Shown piece by piece: positions 40,871 to 48,995 of a stretch of DNA of 64,000 nt; position 1 is the first letter of the stretch, and every line of letters starts with the position of its first letter. The notes beneath the pieces were generated by a model. It was given only the letters and a program-made list of their open reading frames with translations, made no database searches and had not been told where the DNA came from. A program made the translations under genes and the position numbers. The DNA lies in the NCBI RefSeq assembly GCF_000720185.1, contig NZ_JOIY01000015.1, positions 1 to 64,000 on the forward strand, written 5' to 3'. The stretch is from Streptomyces sp. NRRL S-340. GTDB taxonomy: Bacteria; Actinomycetota; Actinomycetes; Streptomycetales; Streptomycetaceae.

Positions 40871-42753
40871 TTTTCTTCCGTAACCAGGTCGTACTGGCCC
40901 ACGACCACCCGGGCTTGATTCTGCAAAGATCTCGAATCCTCGTCCCAGTAGCCGCTGTGCCCGCTCGTATTGACCTCCATCCGATTCCCCCCGAATGCCT
41001 CGTCGGACGGAATGGTCGTAATGTAACCGGCATTGTAGGGAATCCCGTGGTAGTACTCCGCCCCCCACTTCTGTCCTCCCAGGAACTGTTTGCCGATGTA
41101 GGGAACCGGGTCGTCACTGGCGGCTTCGGACCATACATGATCCTTGCCCACGCCCAGGTCGCTCGCGTCGCCCACCAGCATGCCCGGACTGCCGGCAACC
41201 ACGATGTCGTTGGCAGCGATGTGGTGCTCCTTGGCGGCAGCGCCGACGACGGTGGTGCCATAGCTGTGGGCGATCAACGTCGTGTGGTTCGACGGCGTGC
41301 ATGCCTCAGAGCCGCTACGGGCCGTCTGCAGGCCGTCCAGGAAGTTGTTGAGCGTGGGAGCCGCGGCGAAGGCATAGCTCGGCGAAGGGGCTTCGGTGAA
41401 GACGTTCTGCGGGGCGTCGTAGCCGATCCAGGTGATGGTGGACGTGGACTTGTCGGGTGCCATCTGGTGCGTCTGTCGCCACGTGTCCGTCATCCGCTTG
41501 ATGTCGCCGCCGGCCTTCGCCAATTGCGCCCCCGTCCCGGGCACATACACGGCCGTGTTATCCGCTGTGTCCGGGTTGCCGTTGGCGATGATCGCGTGTC
41601 CGAGGCCTTTGGTGTCGAAGCCGAGCACGTACGCCTGCGGCAGGGCGGGCTTGCCGTTCGGTCCGGGCACGCCGCTTGCGTCCAGCCTGGCCTGGATATC
41701 GTCCATGCCGCTGAGCATGTCCCGCACCCGCACACCGCCGGCTTTCTGCCACTGCTGCCAGATCGGGTTGACGACGGCTGAGGGAGGATCACCGACCCGG
41801 ACGTACTGTGGCGGCTCGGGGCCCAGCCGCTCGTACTCCTGGGCGTACTGGGCCCGTGTTTCCGCCAGCACCATCCGGTTGGAGGTGTCACGTACCTCGG
41901 ACGGCAGGCCGTCGAGCGCGCCGATCTCGGCCGGATAGAGCGTCGCGTACTCATCGCGCTGCTCGTCGGTGAGGCCGTCCCACCACTTCCTGTTCTCGGC
42001 GGGAGACTTCCGGTGCGGGATCTTCTTCTCGTCGAGGTGGTCGCCGACGGTTTTCTGCACGGCCTGCAGGTCCTCGGCCGCGTCGATCAGCATGTCATCG
42101 GTGACGTCGAGCCCGCCCGGAGCCTTGAGCTTGCGGAGCACGGATGCATAGCGCGCGTCGATCTCGCCCGCCTCGCGCACAGCGCTCGCGATCTGTTCCG
42201 CGACGCTCTCGGCCATGGCCATGATGGCATTGCCGCTGCCTTCGCCCTTGCCCGGCAGGTAAGGGACCGGCGCGCCCGCTCGCGCTGTGCCACCGCCCTC
42301 ACCGGGGGCGAACGGCGTGGCAGGTCCTGCCTGCCACGCACCTGGGGCGTACGGCCCGTAAGGGACGGGCGCCGGGGCGCCGTCCTTCGCAATGGGCGGG
42401 GGATACGTCACCGAACCGTCCTCGTTCACTGTGAACTTGTACGTCTCGGCGGCTTCCAACGCCTGCTTCAGCTTTCGCTGCGGGCCTTCCAGGCCGGCGG
42501 CGAGGGACTCAAGAGTCGTCCGGATCAGACCGCACTCACCGTGGATGTACTGGTAGTTGCGACTGAGCCGGTCCAGGTCACTGGCCGCCTTGGTGGCCGT
42601 CTCCCCCTTCTGGGTGGACCGGACTGGAATCGTCATCTCCCGGTCGACCCGAAGGCGGGCGGCGTCCGCGCGGCGACTCACCTTGCCCCATCCGTCGGCG
42701 GCGTCCCGGTACTCCGACAGCTTCAGGTCCCGAAGTTGCTGCCATGTGGCCAC
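40867..42753 (-). CDS. Alpha/beta hydrolase (DUF1023-type) with WXG100-like N-terminal helices
   Basis: A 628-aa protein. Residues 1-110 are helical with heptad features (LRDLKLSEYRDAADGWGKV), similar to the helical hairpins in ESX/WXG-type proteins. A Pro/Gly/Ala linker (about 115-175) and second helical section follow. The C-terminal 250 residues are an alpha/beta hydrolase: YVLGFDTKG, VYVPGTG, nucleophile Ser497 in IAHSYGTTV and WSEAASDDPVPYI near the acid. No signal peptide. GTG 42753 is chosen because AAGGTGAGG precedes it and it lies 5 bp after the upstream gene's stop; TTG 42771 is alternative. Possibly exported by a type VII-like route with its partner; that is inference. Confidence 0.82.
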   Translation of the reverse strand: MATWQQLRDLKLSEYRDAADGWGKVSRRADAARLRVDREMTIPVRSTQKGETATKAASDLDRLSRNYQYIHGECGLIRTTLESLAAGLEGPQRKLKQALEAAETYKFTVNEDGSVTYPPPIAKDGAPAPVPYGPYAPGAWQAGPATPFAPGEGGGTARAGAPVPYLPGKGEGSGNAIMAMAESVAEQIASAVREAGEIDARYASVLRKLKAPGGLDVTDDMLIDAAEDLQAVQKTVGDHLDEKKIPHRKSPAENRKWWDGLTDEQRDEYATLYPAEIGALDGLPSEVRDTSNRMVLAETRAQYAQEYERLGPEPPQYVRVGDPPSAVVNPIWQQWQKAGGVRVRDMLSGMDDIQARLDASGVPGPNGKPALPQAYVLGFDTKGLGHAIIANGNPDTADNTAVYVPGTGAQLAKAGGDIKRMTDTWRQTHQMAPDKSTSTITWIGYDAPQNVFTEAPSPSYAFAAAPTLNNFLDGLQTARSGSEACTPSNHTTLIAHSYGTTVVGAAAKEHHIAANDIVVAGSPGMLVGDASDLGVGKDHVWSEAASDDPVPYIGKQFLGGQKWGAEYYHGIPYNAGYITTIPSDEAFGGNRMEVNTSGHSGYWDEDSRSLQNQARVVVGQYDLVTEEK

Positions 42754-42758
42754 CGGCC

Positions 42759-43202
42759 TCACCTTGCCCAATCCGGGCGGTTGCCCACGTGAACTCCACT
42801 CACCCGGCCTGCGGCGTGCTGGTCGACCTCACCGAAGTGCTTCCCGGTCTTGGCCAGGGTGGCGTGCAGTCGGCCGCATTCGTCTCGGACAGCGGTGAGC
42901 CGAGCAACCCAGATGGCACTGATCTCGTTCAGCGCGGCCGTACAGTCGAAACCCTCGGTGCCACTCGTTGAGCCGGTGCCGGCCTCCTCAAGGTCGGTCA
43001 GGCCGTTGTTGGTGGTGGTGTGCAGTTCGTCCGCCACGCCAGACGCGCTCGTCCACGGTGTCTTGCTGATCCTCAGATCGGCGTCGCCGCCCCCGGCGCC
43101 ACCGCTTGCCCCGCCGTTCACGCTCGCCAGTTGCATGCGGCTGTGTCCCGCATCGTCGGAGCGGGGCGGAACGCCTACGGCCTTCTCCCAGTCAAACCCC
43201 AC
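42759..43202 (-). CDS. WXG100-like small helical protein
   Basis: A 147-aa protein, first gene of the operon. The C-terminal half is a predicted helical pair around IWVARLTAVRDECGRLHATL and KTGKHFGEVDQHAAG, and the N-terminal half is Gly/Ser-rich with DLRISKTPWTSASGVADEL. The helix-turn-helix pattern with Trp resembles ESX-1 secreted protein-like or WXG100 partners placed next to DUF1023 hydrolases in Streptomyces, though the canonical WxG triplet is absent. GTG 43202 has GGGGAGGA 7 nt upstream. Confidence 0.7.
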   Translation of the reverse strand: MGFDWEKAVGVPPRSDDAGHSRMQLASVNGGASGGAGGGDADLRISKTPWTSASGVADELHTTTNNGLTDLEEAGTGSTSGTEGFDCTAALNEISAIWVARLTAVRDECGRLHATLAKTGKHFGEVDQHAAGRVSGVHVGNRPDWAR

Positions 43203-43851
43203 GCGCTTGTCCTCCCCACGCCATGCGTGGCCCTCCCCGTGTCTGGTCGTACGTCGCCGAGATGCTGCGAACGCGCGCTATCGCGGTGCTGTGGCAGTTG
43301 AGAGGCATCGTAGTAACGCTGCGTCGAGCGCCCCATCCGTATCAGCCACCAGCCCGTGTGAGTATGGGTACTCAGACAGCGCCAGATCCTCGATCGGACG
43401 GGGGCAGGTTGTCCGGTGGACCGGCGGTCCGTACGACGAAGGCGTGACCCATGGGCGGGGTAGTGCCGTTGACCTGGGGTGCGCGCGGCCGTGGGGAGCG
43501 CCGCTGCGGTTGTCCGACGCTTTCGGACGACGACAGCAACCGCGGTCCCTGCTCCGCTCACGACCTGACCGCCGCACGCCATGACGGCATCATCGAAGCA
43601 GCCCTCGCCGATGGCGGACGGTGCTGGGCGGACAGGGCGTACCAAGGCTCCGGCGGAACCGTCCGGGGCCCCTTCCGGGGCCGACGTCGTCAAGAGATGG
43701 GAGCGCCGCCCACGGCGCCGCCCCTCCGAGATCCGCTGTCTCGGTGAGCAGGCCATGGCCGCTTCAAGAGCCGGCCCACGCGTCAACGTGAGGTTGGAGA
43801 AGGCTCACTCTCTCGCCTTACGCACGTTCACCTCCGCAGGCGAGCCCGGGA
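43203..43851. other. Intergenic region with promoter and IS remnant
   Basis: 649 bp between the WXG-like operon start and the end of map. The left 250 bp are the AT-richer upstream region of that operon. From 43556 to about 43785 lies a broken IS5-type transposase. No intact gene is supported. Confidence 0.65.
43556..43785 (+). pseudogene. IS5-family DDE transposase remnant
   Basis: Translated fragments match the C-terminal third of Streptomyces IS5-type transposases: AHDLTAARHDGIIEAALADG, then CWADRAYQGSGGTVRGPFRG in one frame, and after a shift near 43690 KRWERRPRRRPSEIRCLGEQ with AMA in another. A second shift (FKSRP) follows near 43755. Both the N-terminal two thirds and the terminal inverted repeats are missing, so it cannot be active. 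It marks past insertion in this island. Confidence 0.75.
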
Positions 43852-44709
43852 CTACGGCAGCGTCAGGATGTCCGCGCCCGTTTCCGTGACGACCAGGGTG
43901 TGCTCGAACTGGGCCGTGCGCCTGCGGTCCTTGGTGACGACGGTCCAGCCGTCGTCCCAGACGTCGTACTCGATGGTGCCCAGTGTCAGCATCGGCTCGA
44001 TGGTGAACGTCATGCCGGGCCGCATGACCGTGGTGGCGTGCGGGCTGTCGTAGTGCGGGACGATCAGGCCGGAGTGGAAGGACGTGTTGATGCCGTGGCC
44101 GGTGAAGTCGCGGACCACGCCGTAGCCGAAGCGCTTGGCGTAGGACTCGATGACCCGGCCGATGATGTTGATCTGCCGGCCCGGCCTGACCGCCTTGATC
44201 GCCCGGTTCAGGGCCTCGCGGGTGCGCTCCACCAGCAGGCGGCTCTCCTCGTCGACGTCACCGACGAGGTACGTGGCGTTGTTGTCGCCGTGCACGCCGC
44301 CGATGTACGCCGTCACGTCCAGGTTGACGATGTCGCCGTCGCGCAGCACCGTCGAGTCGGGGATGCCGTGGCAGATCACCTCGTTGACCGACGTGCACAG
44401 CGACTTGGGGAAGCCGCGGTAGCCGAGGGTGGACGGGTAGGCGCCGTGGTCGCACATGTACGCGTGGGCCACCCGGTCCAGTTCGTCGGTGGTGACGCCC
44501 GGCGCGATGTGCTTCGCCGCCTCCTCCATCGCCTGCGCGGCGATCCGCCCGGCGACCCGCATCGCCTCGACGGTCTCCGGGGTCTGCACCTCCGGCCCGG
44601 TGTACGGCTTCGGCGCGGGCCTGCCGACGTACTCGGGGCGGCGGATGTTTCCGGGCACGGAACGGGCGGGGGACAGCTCCCCGGGGACGAGCAGCGACTG
44701 GCCAGACAT
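43852..44709 (-). CDS. map: Type I methionine aminopeptidase (second copy class)
   Basis: A 285-aa metalloprotease that removes initiator methionine. Metal ligands are in [20 protein letters not shown] (two Asp), [15 protein letters not shown] (His), [10 protein letters not shown] (Glu) and FEHTLVV (Glu). An N-terminal extension of about 45 residues with [18 protein letters not shown] resembles the MetAP1c class, which carries a Pro-rich SH3-docking segment. Streptomyces normally has another map in the ribosomal-protein operon, so this is probably the second gene. ATG 44709 gives the standard N-terminus. Divergent from the SPOR-like gene by 58 bp. Confidence 0.93.
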   Translation of the reverse strand: MSGQSLLVPGELSPARSVPGNIRRPEYVGRPAPKPYTGPEVQTPETVEAMRVAGRIAAQAMEEAAKHIAPGVTTDELDRVAHAYMCDHGAYPSTLGYRGFPKSLCTSVNEVICHGIPDSTVLRDGDIVNLDVTAYIGGVHGDNNATYLVGDVDEESRLLVERTREALNRAIKAVRPGRQINIIGRVIESYAKRFGYGVVRDFTGHGINTSFHSGLIVPHYDSPHATTVMRPGMTFTIEPMLTLGTIEYDVWDDGWTVVTKDRRRTAQFEHTLVVTETGADILTLP

Positions 44710-44767
44710 GCCGGTGAGTCTATCGAGCGCCGATGGGGGAACATGTCGGTGGCGAGAGGAGCTGGTC

Positions 44768-45022
44768 ATGGCCCTGTTCAAGAAGCGCACCGCGGGCAAG
44801 CCGGGCGAGTGGTTCTACTGCCTGGAGCACCAGAAGGTCGAGGAGGGGCCCGAGTGCCCGGCCAAGGACCGGTTCGGTCCGTACGCCTCCCGGCAGGAGG
44901 CGCAGCACGCGATGGACACCGCCCGCGAGCGCAACCTCCAGTGGGAGACCGACCCCCGCTGGCACGACGCGCCGGCCGGCGGCGAAGGGGAAGAGGGCGG
45001 GCGGGGCGGCCCGCAGAGCTGA
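44768..45022 (+). CDS. SPOR-like small protein, 84 aa
   Basis: An 84-aa protein: [20 protein letters not shown] with two cysteines, then [20 protein letters not shown] and [13 protein letters not shown], a pattern like short SPOR-domain actinobacterial proteins, ending with a Gly/Glu-rich tail. GAGGAG lies 7 nt before ATG 44768. It sits beside map in the divergent position, an arrangement I believe is common in Streptomyces. Function unknown; not a membrane protein. Confidence 0.75.
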   Translation: MALFKKRTAGKPGEWFYCLEHQKVEEGPECPAKDRFGPYASRQEAQHAMDTARERNLQWETDPRWHDAPAGGEGEEGGRGGPQS

Positions 45023-45094
45023 CCGGACGGCACCGGGGGCGGGCTCCCGGCGGCACCGGTGGCGGCGGTGACGGGAGCCTGGCGCGGCGTTTGC

Positions 45095-46546
45095 TCAGGA
45101 CGGTGCCCCTACGGCGGCCGCGCGGTCCTCGCGCAGCCGCACCGCGTGCTCGTTCGTCCGGGCGTCGTACCTCATCAGCCCCGGCAGGCACAGCGCCAGC
45201 AGCCCCACCGCGCCCGCGCACAGCACGCCGCCCGACCACACGGACGCCCGTACGCCCCACCACGCGGCGACCGACCCGGAGCGGACCTGCCCGAGCTGCG
45301 GCCCCACCGAGTACGACAGCAGTTCGATCCCGGCCAGCCGGCCGCGCAGCGCGTCCGGGATGGTCTGGTTCCACATGGCGCCCCGGAAGATCCCGCTCAC
45401 CATGTCGCAGCCGCCCGCCACGGTGAGGCACAGCAGCACCAGCCAGACGTCGCCGGCGAGTCCTGCGGCGGCCACGGAAAGCCCCCACAGCAGCGCCGCC
45501 AGCACCACCGTCCGGCCGTGCCGGTGCACCCGCGAGGTCCAGCCGCTGGTCACGCTGACCAGCAGCGACCCCAGCGGCACCGCCGCGTACATCAGACCCA
45601 GCGACCAGCGGGCGTGCAGCTCGTCCGCGAGGAACGGCAGCACCGCCAGCGGCATCGCCAGGAACATCGCGGCCAGGTCGACCGCGTACGTCCCGAGCAG
45701 CTCCTTGCGGCCCCACGCGTAGCGGGCGCCCTCGGCGATCGCCCGCAGCGACGGCTTCGCGGCCTCGTGCGCGGCGGGCTGGGCGGCGATCCGGACGACG
45801 AGGACCACCGAGACGGCGAAGGTCGCCAGGTCGGCCGCGTAGGCCGGGGCGAGGCCCGCGTACGCCACGATCACGCCCGCCACCGCCGGGCCCGCCACCC
45901 CGCCCACGGTCCAGCGCAGCGAGTTCAGCGCGGTCGCGGCGGGCAGGTGATCGTGGGCCACGATCCGCGGCCACAGCGAGTCCAGCGCGGGCCGCTGCAC
46001 GGCGGTCAGCGCGGAGGACAGGGCGGCGACCGCGTACAGCGGCCACACCGCCGGGTGCGGCAGCAGTGCGTCGAACAGCAGTCCGGCGCTGAGCAGGCCG
46101 AGCCCGGCCTCGGTCCACAGGATCAGCCGCCGCTTGTCCGCCGCGTCGGCGAGCGCCCCGCCGTAGAGCCCGAACACGATCAGGGGCACCAGCTCCACGG
46201 CCCCGATCGCGCCCACCGCCGCGGCGGACCCGGTCAGCTCCTTCATCTGCACGGGCAGCGCGACGAAGGTCAGGAACGTCCCGAAGTTGGAGATCAGTCC
46301 CGACACCCACAGCCTGCGGAAGTCCCGGGAGGCCCGCCACGGCGCGAGATCGGGCAGCAGCGCCCGGAGCCCGGCGGGCGGGGCGGGGGGCGGGGCAGGG
46401 GTGCCGACGGCGGCGTCCGCGGGGGCGTCGGTGGGTGGTGCGAGGGGAGGCCCGGCGGGCGGCGCGTCACAGGGCGGCGCGGAGGACGCCGCGGCGGGCA
46501 CGGCCGGGGAGGGGGCGGGGGAGGGCGCGGGGCCGTGGTCGGTCAC
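45095..46546 (-). CDS. MFS exporter (EntS/MFS_3 type)
   Basis: A 483-aa 12-helix transporter. The first 60 residues are Pro/Ala-rich and cytoplasmic. The core begins FRRLWVSGLISNFGTFLTFV, has GGALADAADKRRLIL after helix 2, and VQRPALDSLWPRIV and SGIFRGAMWNQTIP, as in the enterobactin exporter EntS/MFS_3 group. Expected to export siderophores, macrolides or related molecules; no adjacent biosynthetic gene indicates which. GTG 46546 is the start. A repeat-rich spacer lies upstream. Confidence 0.88.
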   Translation of the reverse strand: MTDHGPAPSPAPSPAVPAAASSAPPCDAPPAGPPLAPPTDAPADAAVGTPAPPPAPPAGLRALLPDLAPWRASRDFRRLWVSGLISNFGTFLTFVALPVQMKELTGSAAAVGAIGAVELVPLIVFGLYGGALADAADKRRLILWTEAGLGLLSAGLLFDALLPHPAVWPLYAVAALSSALTAVQRPALDSLWPRIVAHDHLPAATALNSLRWTVGGVAGPAVAGVIVAYAGLAPAYAADLATFAVSVVLVVRIAAQPAAHEAAKPSLRAIAEGARYAWGRKELLGTYAVDLAAMFLAMPLAVLPFLADELHARWSLGLMYAAVPLGSLLVSVTSGWTSRVHRHGRTVVLAALLWGLSVAAAGLAGDVWLVLLCLTVAGGCDMVSGIFRGAMWNQTIPDALRGRLAGIELLSYSVGPQLGQVRSGSVAAWWGVRASVWSGGVLCAGAVGLLALCLPGLMRYDARTNEHAVRLREDRAAAVGAPS

Positions 46547-47008
46547 GTCGGGTCATGCTCGGGCGGACGCCGGACGAGGGGCAACCGGTTTTCCGGGAGG
46601 CGGACGGAACCCGTGCCTGGTGCGCCGTCCGGCCCCCTACGGGACGCGCTGCCCTCGTCCGCCGTCGCCTGCCCCCGACGGGCGCGTCGCCCGGCTTCGT
46701 GCGGGGCGCGTCGCTCAGCCTCGTGCCGGGTGCTTCACCCCGGCTCCTGCAGGGCGCTACACCCTGCCTTCCGCCCGGGGCGAGCTGCCGGTTCCTGTTG
46801 GGTCGTGCCGCCCTCGTATCTGCCTGGCGTGCCGCCCACCTTCGTGCCGGGCGCTTCACCCCGGCTCCTCCCGGTGCGGTTCCTGCCGGGAGCGTCACCC
46901 TCGCTTCCGTCGGGCGCCGCGCCCTTCGTCCTGCCGGGAGCGTCACCCCGGCGGCTGCCGGGCCGGGCGTCCTGCCTCCCGCCCGGTGCGGTCGCCCCCT
47001 CCGCTCGG
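46547..47008. other. Intergenic region with imperfect repeat array
   Basis: 462 bp upstream of the MFS gene and downstream of the SIS-like gene. From about 46690 to 46975 it is built from loose copies of CCGGGNGCNTCACCCCGGCT-like units, which in one frame read Pro-Gly-Ala-Ser-Pro repeats. No gene supported. Confidence 0.6.
46690..46975. repeat. Imperfect GC-rich repeat array
   Basis: Units such as TGCCGGGTGCTTCACCCCGG, TGCCGGGCGCTTCACCCCGG and TGCCGGGAGCGTCACCCCGG recur at irregular spacing. Each unit contains a short inverted CCGGG/CCCGG pair, so RNA from it would fold strongly. Confidence 0.65.
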
Positions 47009-47608
47009 TCACCAGCGCGCAGGCGGTGGGGCCGTCAGGGTCTCCGCGAGCCTCGACAAGCGGTCCCGCCACCGGCCGCGTCCCCGGGGCCCGGGCAGGG
47101 GGTTCTCCCCGGCCGCCGCGCTGACCAGGTGCTGCACGGTGTCCAGGTCCAGCTCCGCGTCGTCCGGCACCGCCAGCGTCTCGTGGGCCATCGCCGCCAG
47201 CTCGCCCCCGCCCGTGCCCAGTGCCAGGACCGTCGCCCCGGCCCGCCGTGCCGCGTGCACCCGGGGCAGCAGCGGCTCGGGCTCCCCGGGCGCCACGACG
47301 AGCAGCGTCTCGCCGCGCCGGGCGGCCTCCAGCCGGCCGAGCCCGACCGCGAGGTGCGCCGGATCCGCGGGGCACGCGCCGTGCCGCACCAGGGTGGGGA
47401 CCAGCTCGGGCGTGCCCGACCAGGCGGCCTCGTCCACCAGGTGCGCCGCCAGGTGCCACGGCTCGTGGTCCGGGGTGCCGACCAGCAGCAGCCCGCCCCC
47501 GTGCGACACCACCGAGCCGCGCAGCGCCCGCGCGAAACGCCGGGTGGTGTCCAGCCACTCGGTCCCGGCGAGCACCTCGCGCAGCAACGCGACCCGTACG
47601 GCGTCCAT
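47009..47608 (-). CDS. SIS-like domain protein, unknown function
   Basis: A 199-aa protein. ALRGSVVSHGGGLLLVGTPD and ARRGETLLVVAPGEPEPLLP followed by VHAARRAGATVLALGTGGGE and MAHETLAVPD have the strand-helix order of sugar-isomerase (SIS) domains, which bind phosphosugars. The canonical serine-rich loop is replaced by APGEPE, so it may be a degenerate member. ATG 47608 is preferred because upstream codons are Arg/Pro-rich with no ribosome-binding site. It is divergent from the F420 oxidoreductase gene. Confidence 0.65.
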   Translation of the reverse strand: MDAVRVALLREVLAGTEWLDTTRRFARALRGSVVSHGGGLLLVGTPDHEPWHLAAHLVDEAAWSGTPELVPTLVRHGACPADPAHLAVGLGRLEAARRGETLLVVAPGEPEPLLPRVHAARRAGATVLALGTGGGELAAMAHETLAVPDDAELDLDTVQHLVSAAAGENPLPGPRGRGRWRDRLSRLAETLTAPPPARW

Positions 47609-47736
47609 ACGAGCGCATGGTGCCCCAAACCGCCGCGCCGGATGCGGAGTTCGGCCGGGATTCGCCCGCACCGGGGACACCGCGCGGGCCGCGGTGACGC
47701 GGCTCACCTGAGCGGGTGGGGGCCGGGCTGCGGACG

Positions 47737-47742
47737 TAGAGT
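47737..47742 (+). promoter_or_regulatory. -10 element of leaderless F420 oxidoreductase transcript
   Basis: TAGAGT lies 6 nt upstream of ATG 47749 with no Shine-Dalgarno sequence, as in leaderless actinobacterial mRNAs. Confidence 0.6.
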
Positions 47743-47748
47743 CGGCCC

Positions 47749-48453
47749 ATGACCTCTAGCGACAGTGCACAGAAGGCCCCCGCCAAGAACCCCTGGGACC
47801 TGCCCGACGTCTCCGGGCTGGTCGTCGGCGTGCTCGGCGGGACCGGCCCGCAGGGCAAGGGCCTGGCCTACCGGCTCGCCCGGGCCGGCCAGAAGGTGAT
47901 CATCGGCTCCCGGGCCGCCGAGCGGGCGCGGGCCGCGGCGGAGGAGATCGGGCACGGCGTCGAGGGCGCGGACAACGCCGAGACCGCCCGCCGCAGCGAC
48001 GTCGTGATCGTCGCGGTGCCCTGGGAGGGCCACGGCAAGACCCTGGAGGCGCTGCGCGGGGAACTGGCCGGCAAGCTCGTCGTGGACTGCGTCAACCCGC
48101 TCGGCTTCGACAAGAAGGGCGCCTACGCGCTCAAGCCCGAGGAGGGCAGCGCCGCCGAACAGGCCGCCGCACTGCTCCCGGACGCGCGGGTCACCGCAGC
48201 CTTCCACCACCTGTCGGCCGTCCTCCTGCAGGACCCGGAGATCGAGCGGATCGACACCGACGTGATGGTCCTGGGCGAGGAGCGCGCCGACGTGGAGATC
48301 GTCCAGGCGCTGGCCGGCCGTGTCCCCGGCATGCGCGGAATCTTCGCCGGCCGGCTGCGCAACGCGCACCAGGTGGAGTCGCTCGTCGCCAACCTGATCT
48401 CGGTCAACCGCCGCTACAAGGCGCACGCGGGTCTGCGGCTCACGGACGTCTGA
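47749..48453 (+). CDS. npdG: NADPH:F420 oxidoreductase (NpdG-like)
   Basis: A 234-aa enzyme that exchanges hydride between NADPH and the deazaflavin F420. The N-terminal Rossmann motif is VGVLGGTGPQGKGLAYRLA, followed by IIGSRAAERARAAAEEI, which favours NADP, then VVIVAVPWEGH, VVDCVNPLGFDKKG and FHHLSAVLL, all typical of the F420-dependent NADP reductase family. It would feed reduced F420 to oxidoreductases in antibiotic biosynthesis. ATG 47749 appears leaderless. Confidence 0.92.
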   Translation: MTSSDSAQKAPAKNPWDLPDVSGLVVGVLGGTGPQGKGLAYRLARAGQKVIIGSRAAERARAAAEEIGHGVEGADNAETARRSDVVIVAVPWEGHGKTLEALRGELAGKLVVDCVNPLGFDKKGAYALKPEEGSAAEQAAALLPDARVTAAFHHLSAVLLQDPEIERIDTDVMVLGEERADVEIVQALAGRVPGMRGIFAGRLRNAHQVESLVANLISVNRRYKAHAGLRLTDV

Positions 48454-48568
48454 GCCGTCCCCCGCGCCCCGGCACGCCCCCGCACCGGTCCGGGGCACGG
48501 ATGGGGGACACTGGTCGGCGAAGCAGTTCCGAGCAGTGTCCCCGTGTTCCCGACAGGAGCCCACCGTC

Positions 48569-48754
48569 ATGCCCCGCCTCGCCCTCTACGCCCTGATCGT
48601 CTGCGTGCTCGCCGTAGCCGCGGCCGTCGTCTCCTTCGTGCAGGGCAGCTGGCTGGGGGTCGTGTGGATCCTGCTGGCGGGCCTGTCGTCCAACATGACC
48701 TGGTACTACGCGCGCCGGGGCCGGGCGGCCCGCGGCGGCTCCGTCACCGGCTGA
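48569..48754 (+). CDS. Small membrane protein, 61 aa
   Basis: A 61-aa protein with two transmembrane helices: MPRLALYALIVCVLAVAAAV and a second from GVVWILLAGLSSNMTWYY, ending with a basic ARRGRAARGG tail. AGGAG lies 9 nt before ATG 48569. It follows the F420 oxidoreductase by 115 bp. Function unknown. Confidence 0.75.
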   Translation: MPRLALYALIVCVLAVAAAVVSFVQGSWLGVVWILLAGLSSNMTWYYARRGRAARGGSVTG

Positions 48755-48850
48755 CCGACGGCCCCCTCACCGGACGGCCGGGCACCAGCGGCACCGGCCG
48801 GCCGGGGGCGTACGCGGCACCGGACGGCCGGGCCTCCACGGCACTCGCGG

Positions 48851-48995
48851 GCCGAAGTCGTCCGTCGCTCGCTGCCCCGCAGCCCGTCGGCCGAAGTCGT
48901 CCGTCGCCCACCGCCCCGCGGCCCGCCGTCACCCGCGGGCCACAGTCCGCCGTCGCCCACCGCCCCGCGGTCCGCCGTCACCCGCCGGCCGAGCA
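48851..48995. repeat. Imperfect direct repeats between small membrane protein and M50 protease
   Basis: GCCGAAGTCGTCCGTCGC occurs at 48851 and 48890 (39 bp apart), and GTCGCCCACCGCCCCGCGG at 48903 and 48952 (49 bp apart). The second pair overlaps the last codons region of the M50 gene by a few bases. Confidence 0.75.

Noticed and set aside
43451-43889. Plus-strand ORFs of about 100 aa downstream of the WXG operon promoter
   Set aside because: They are frame fragments of the transposase remnant, not intact genes.
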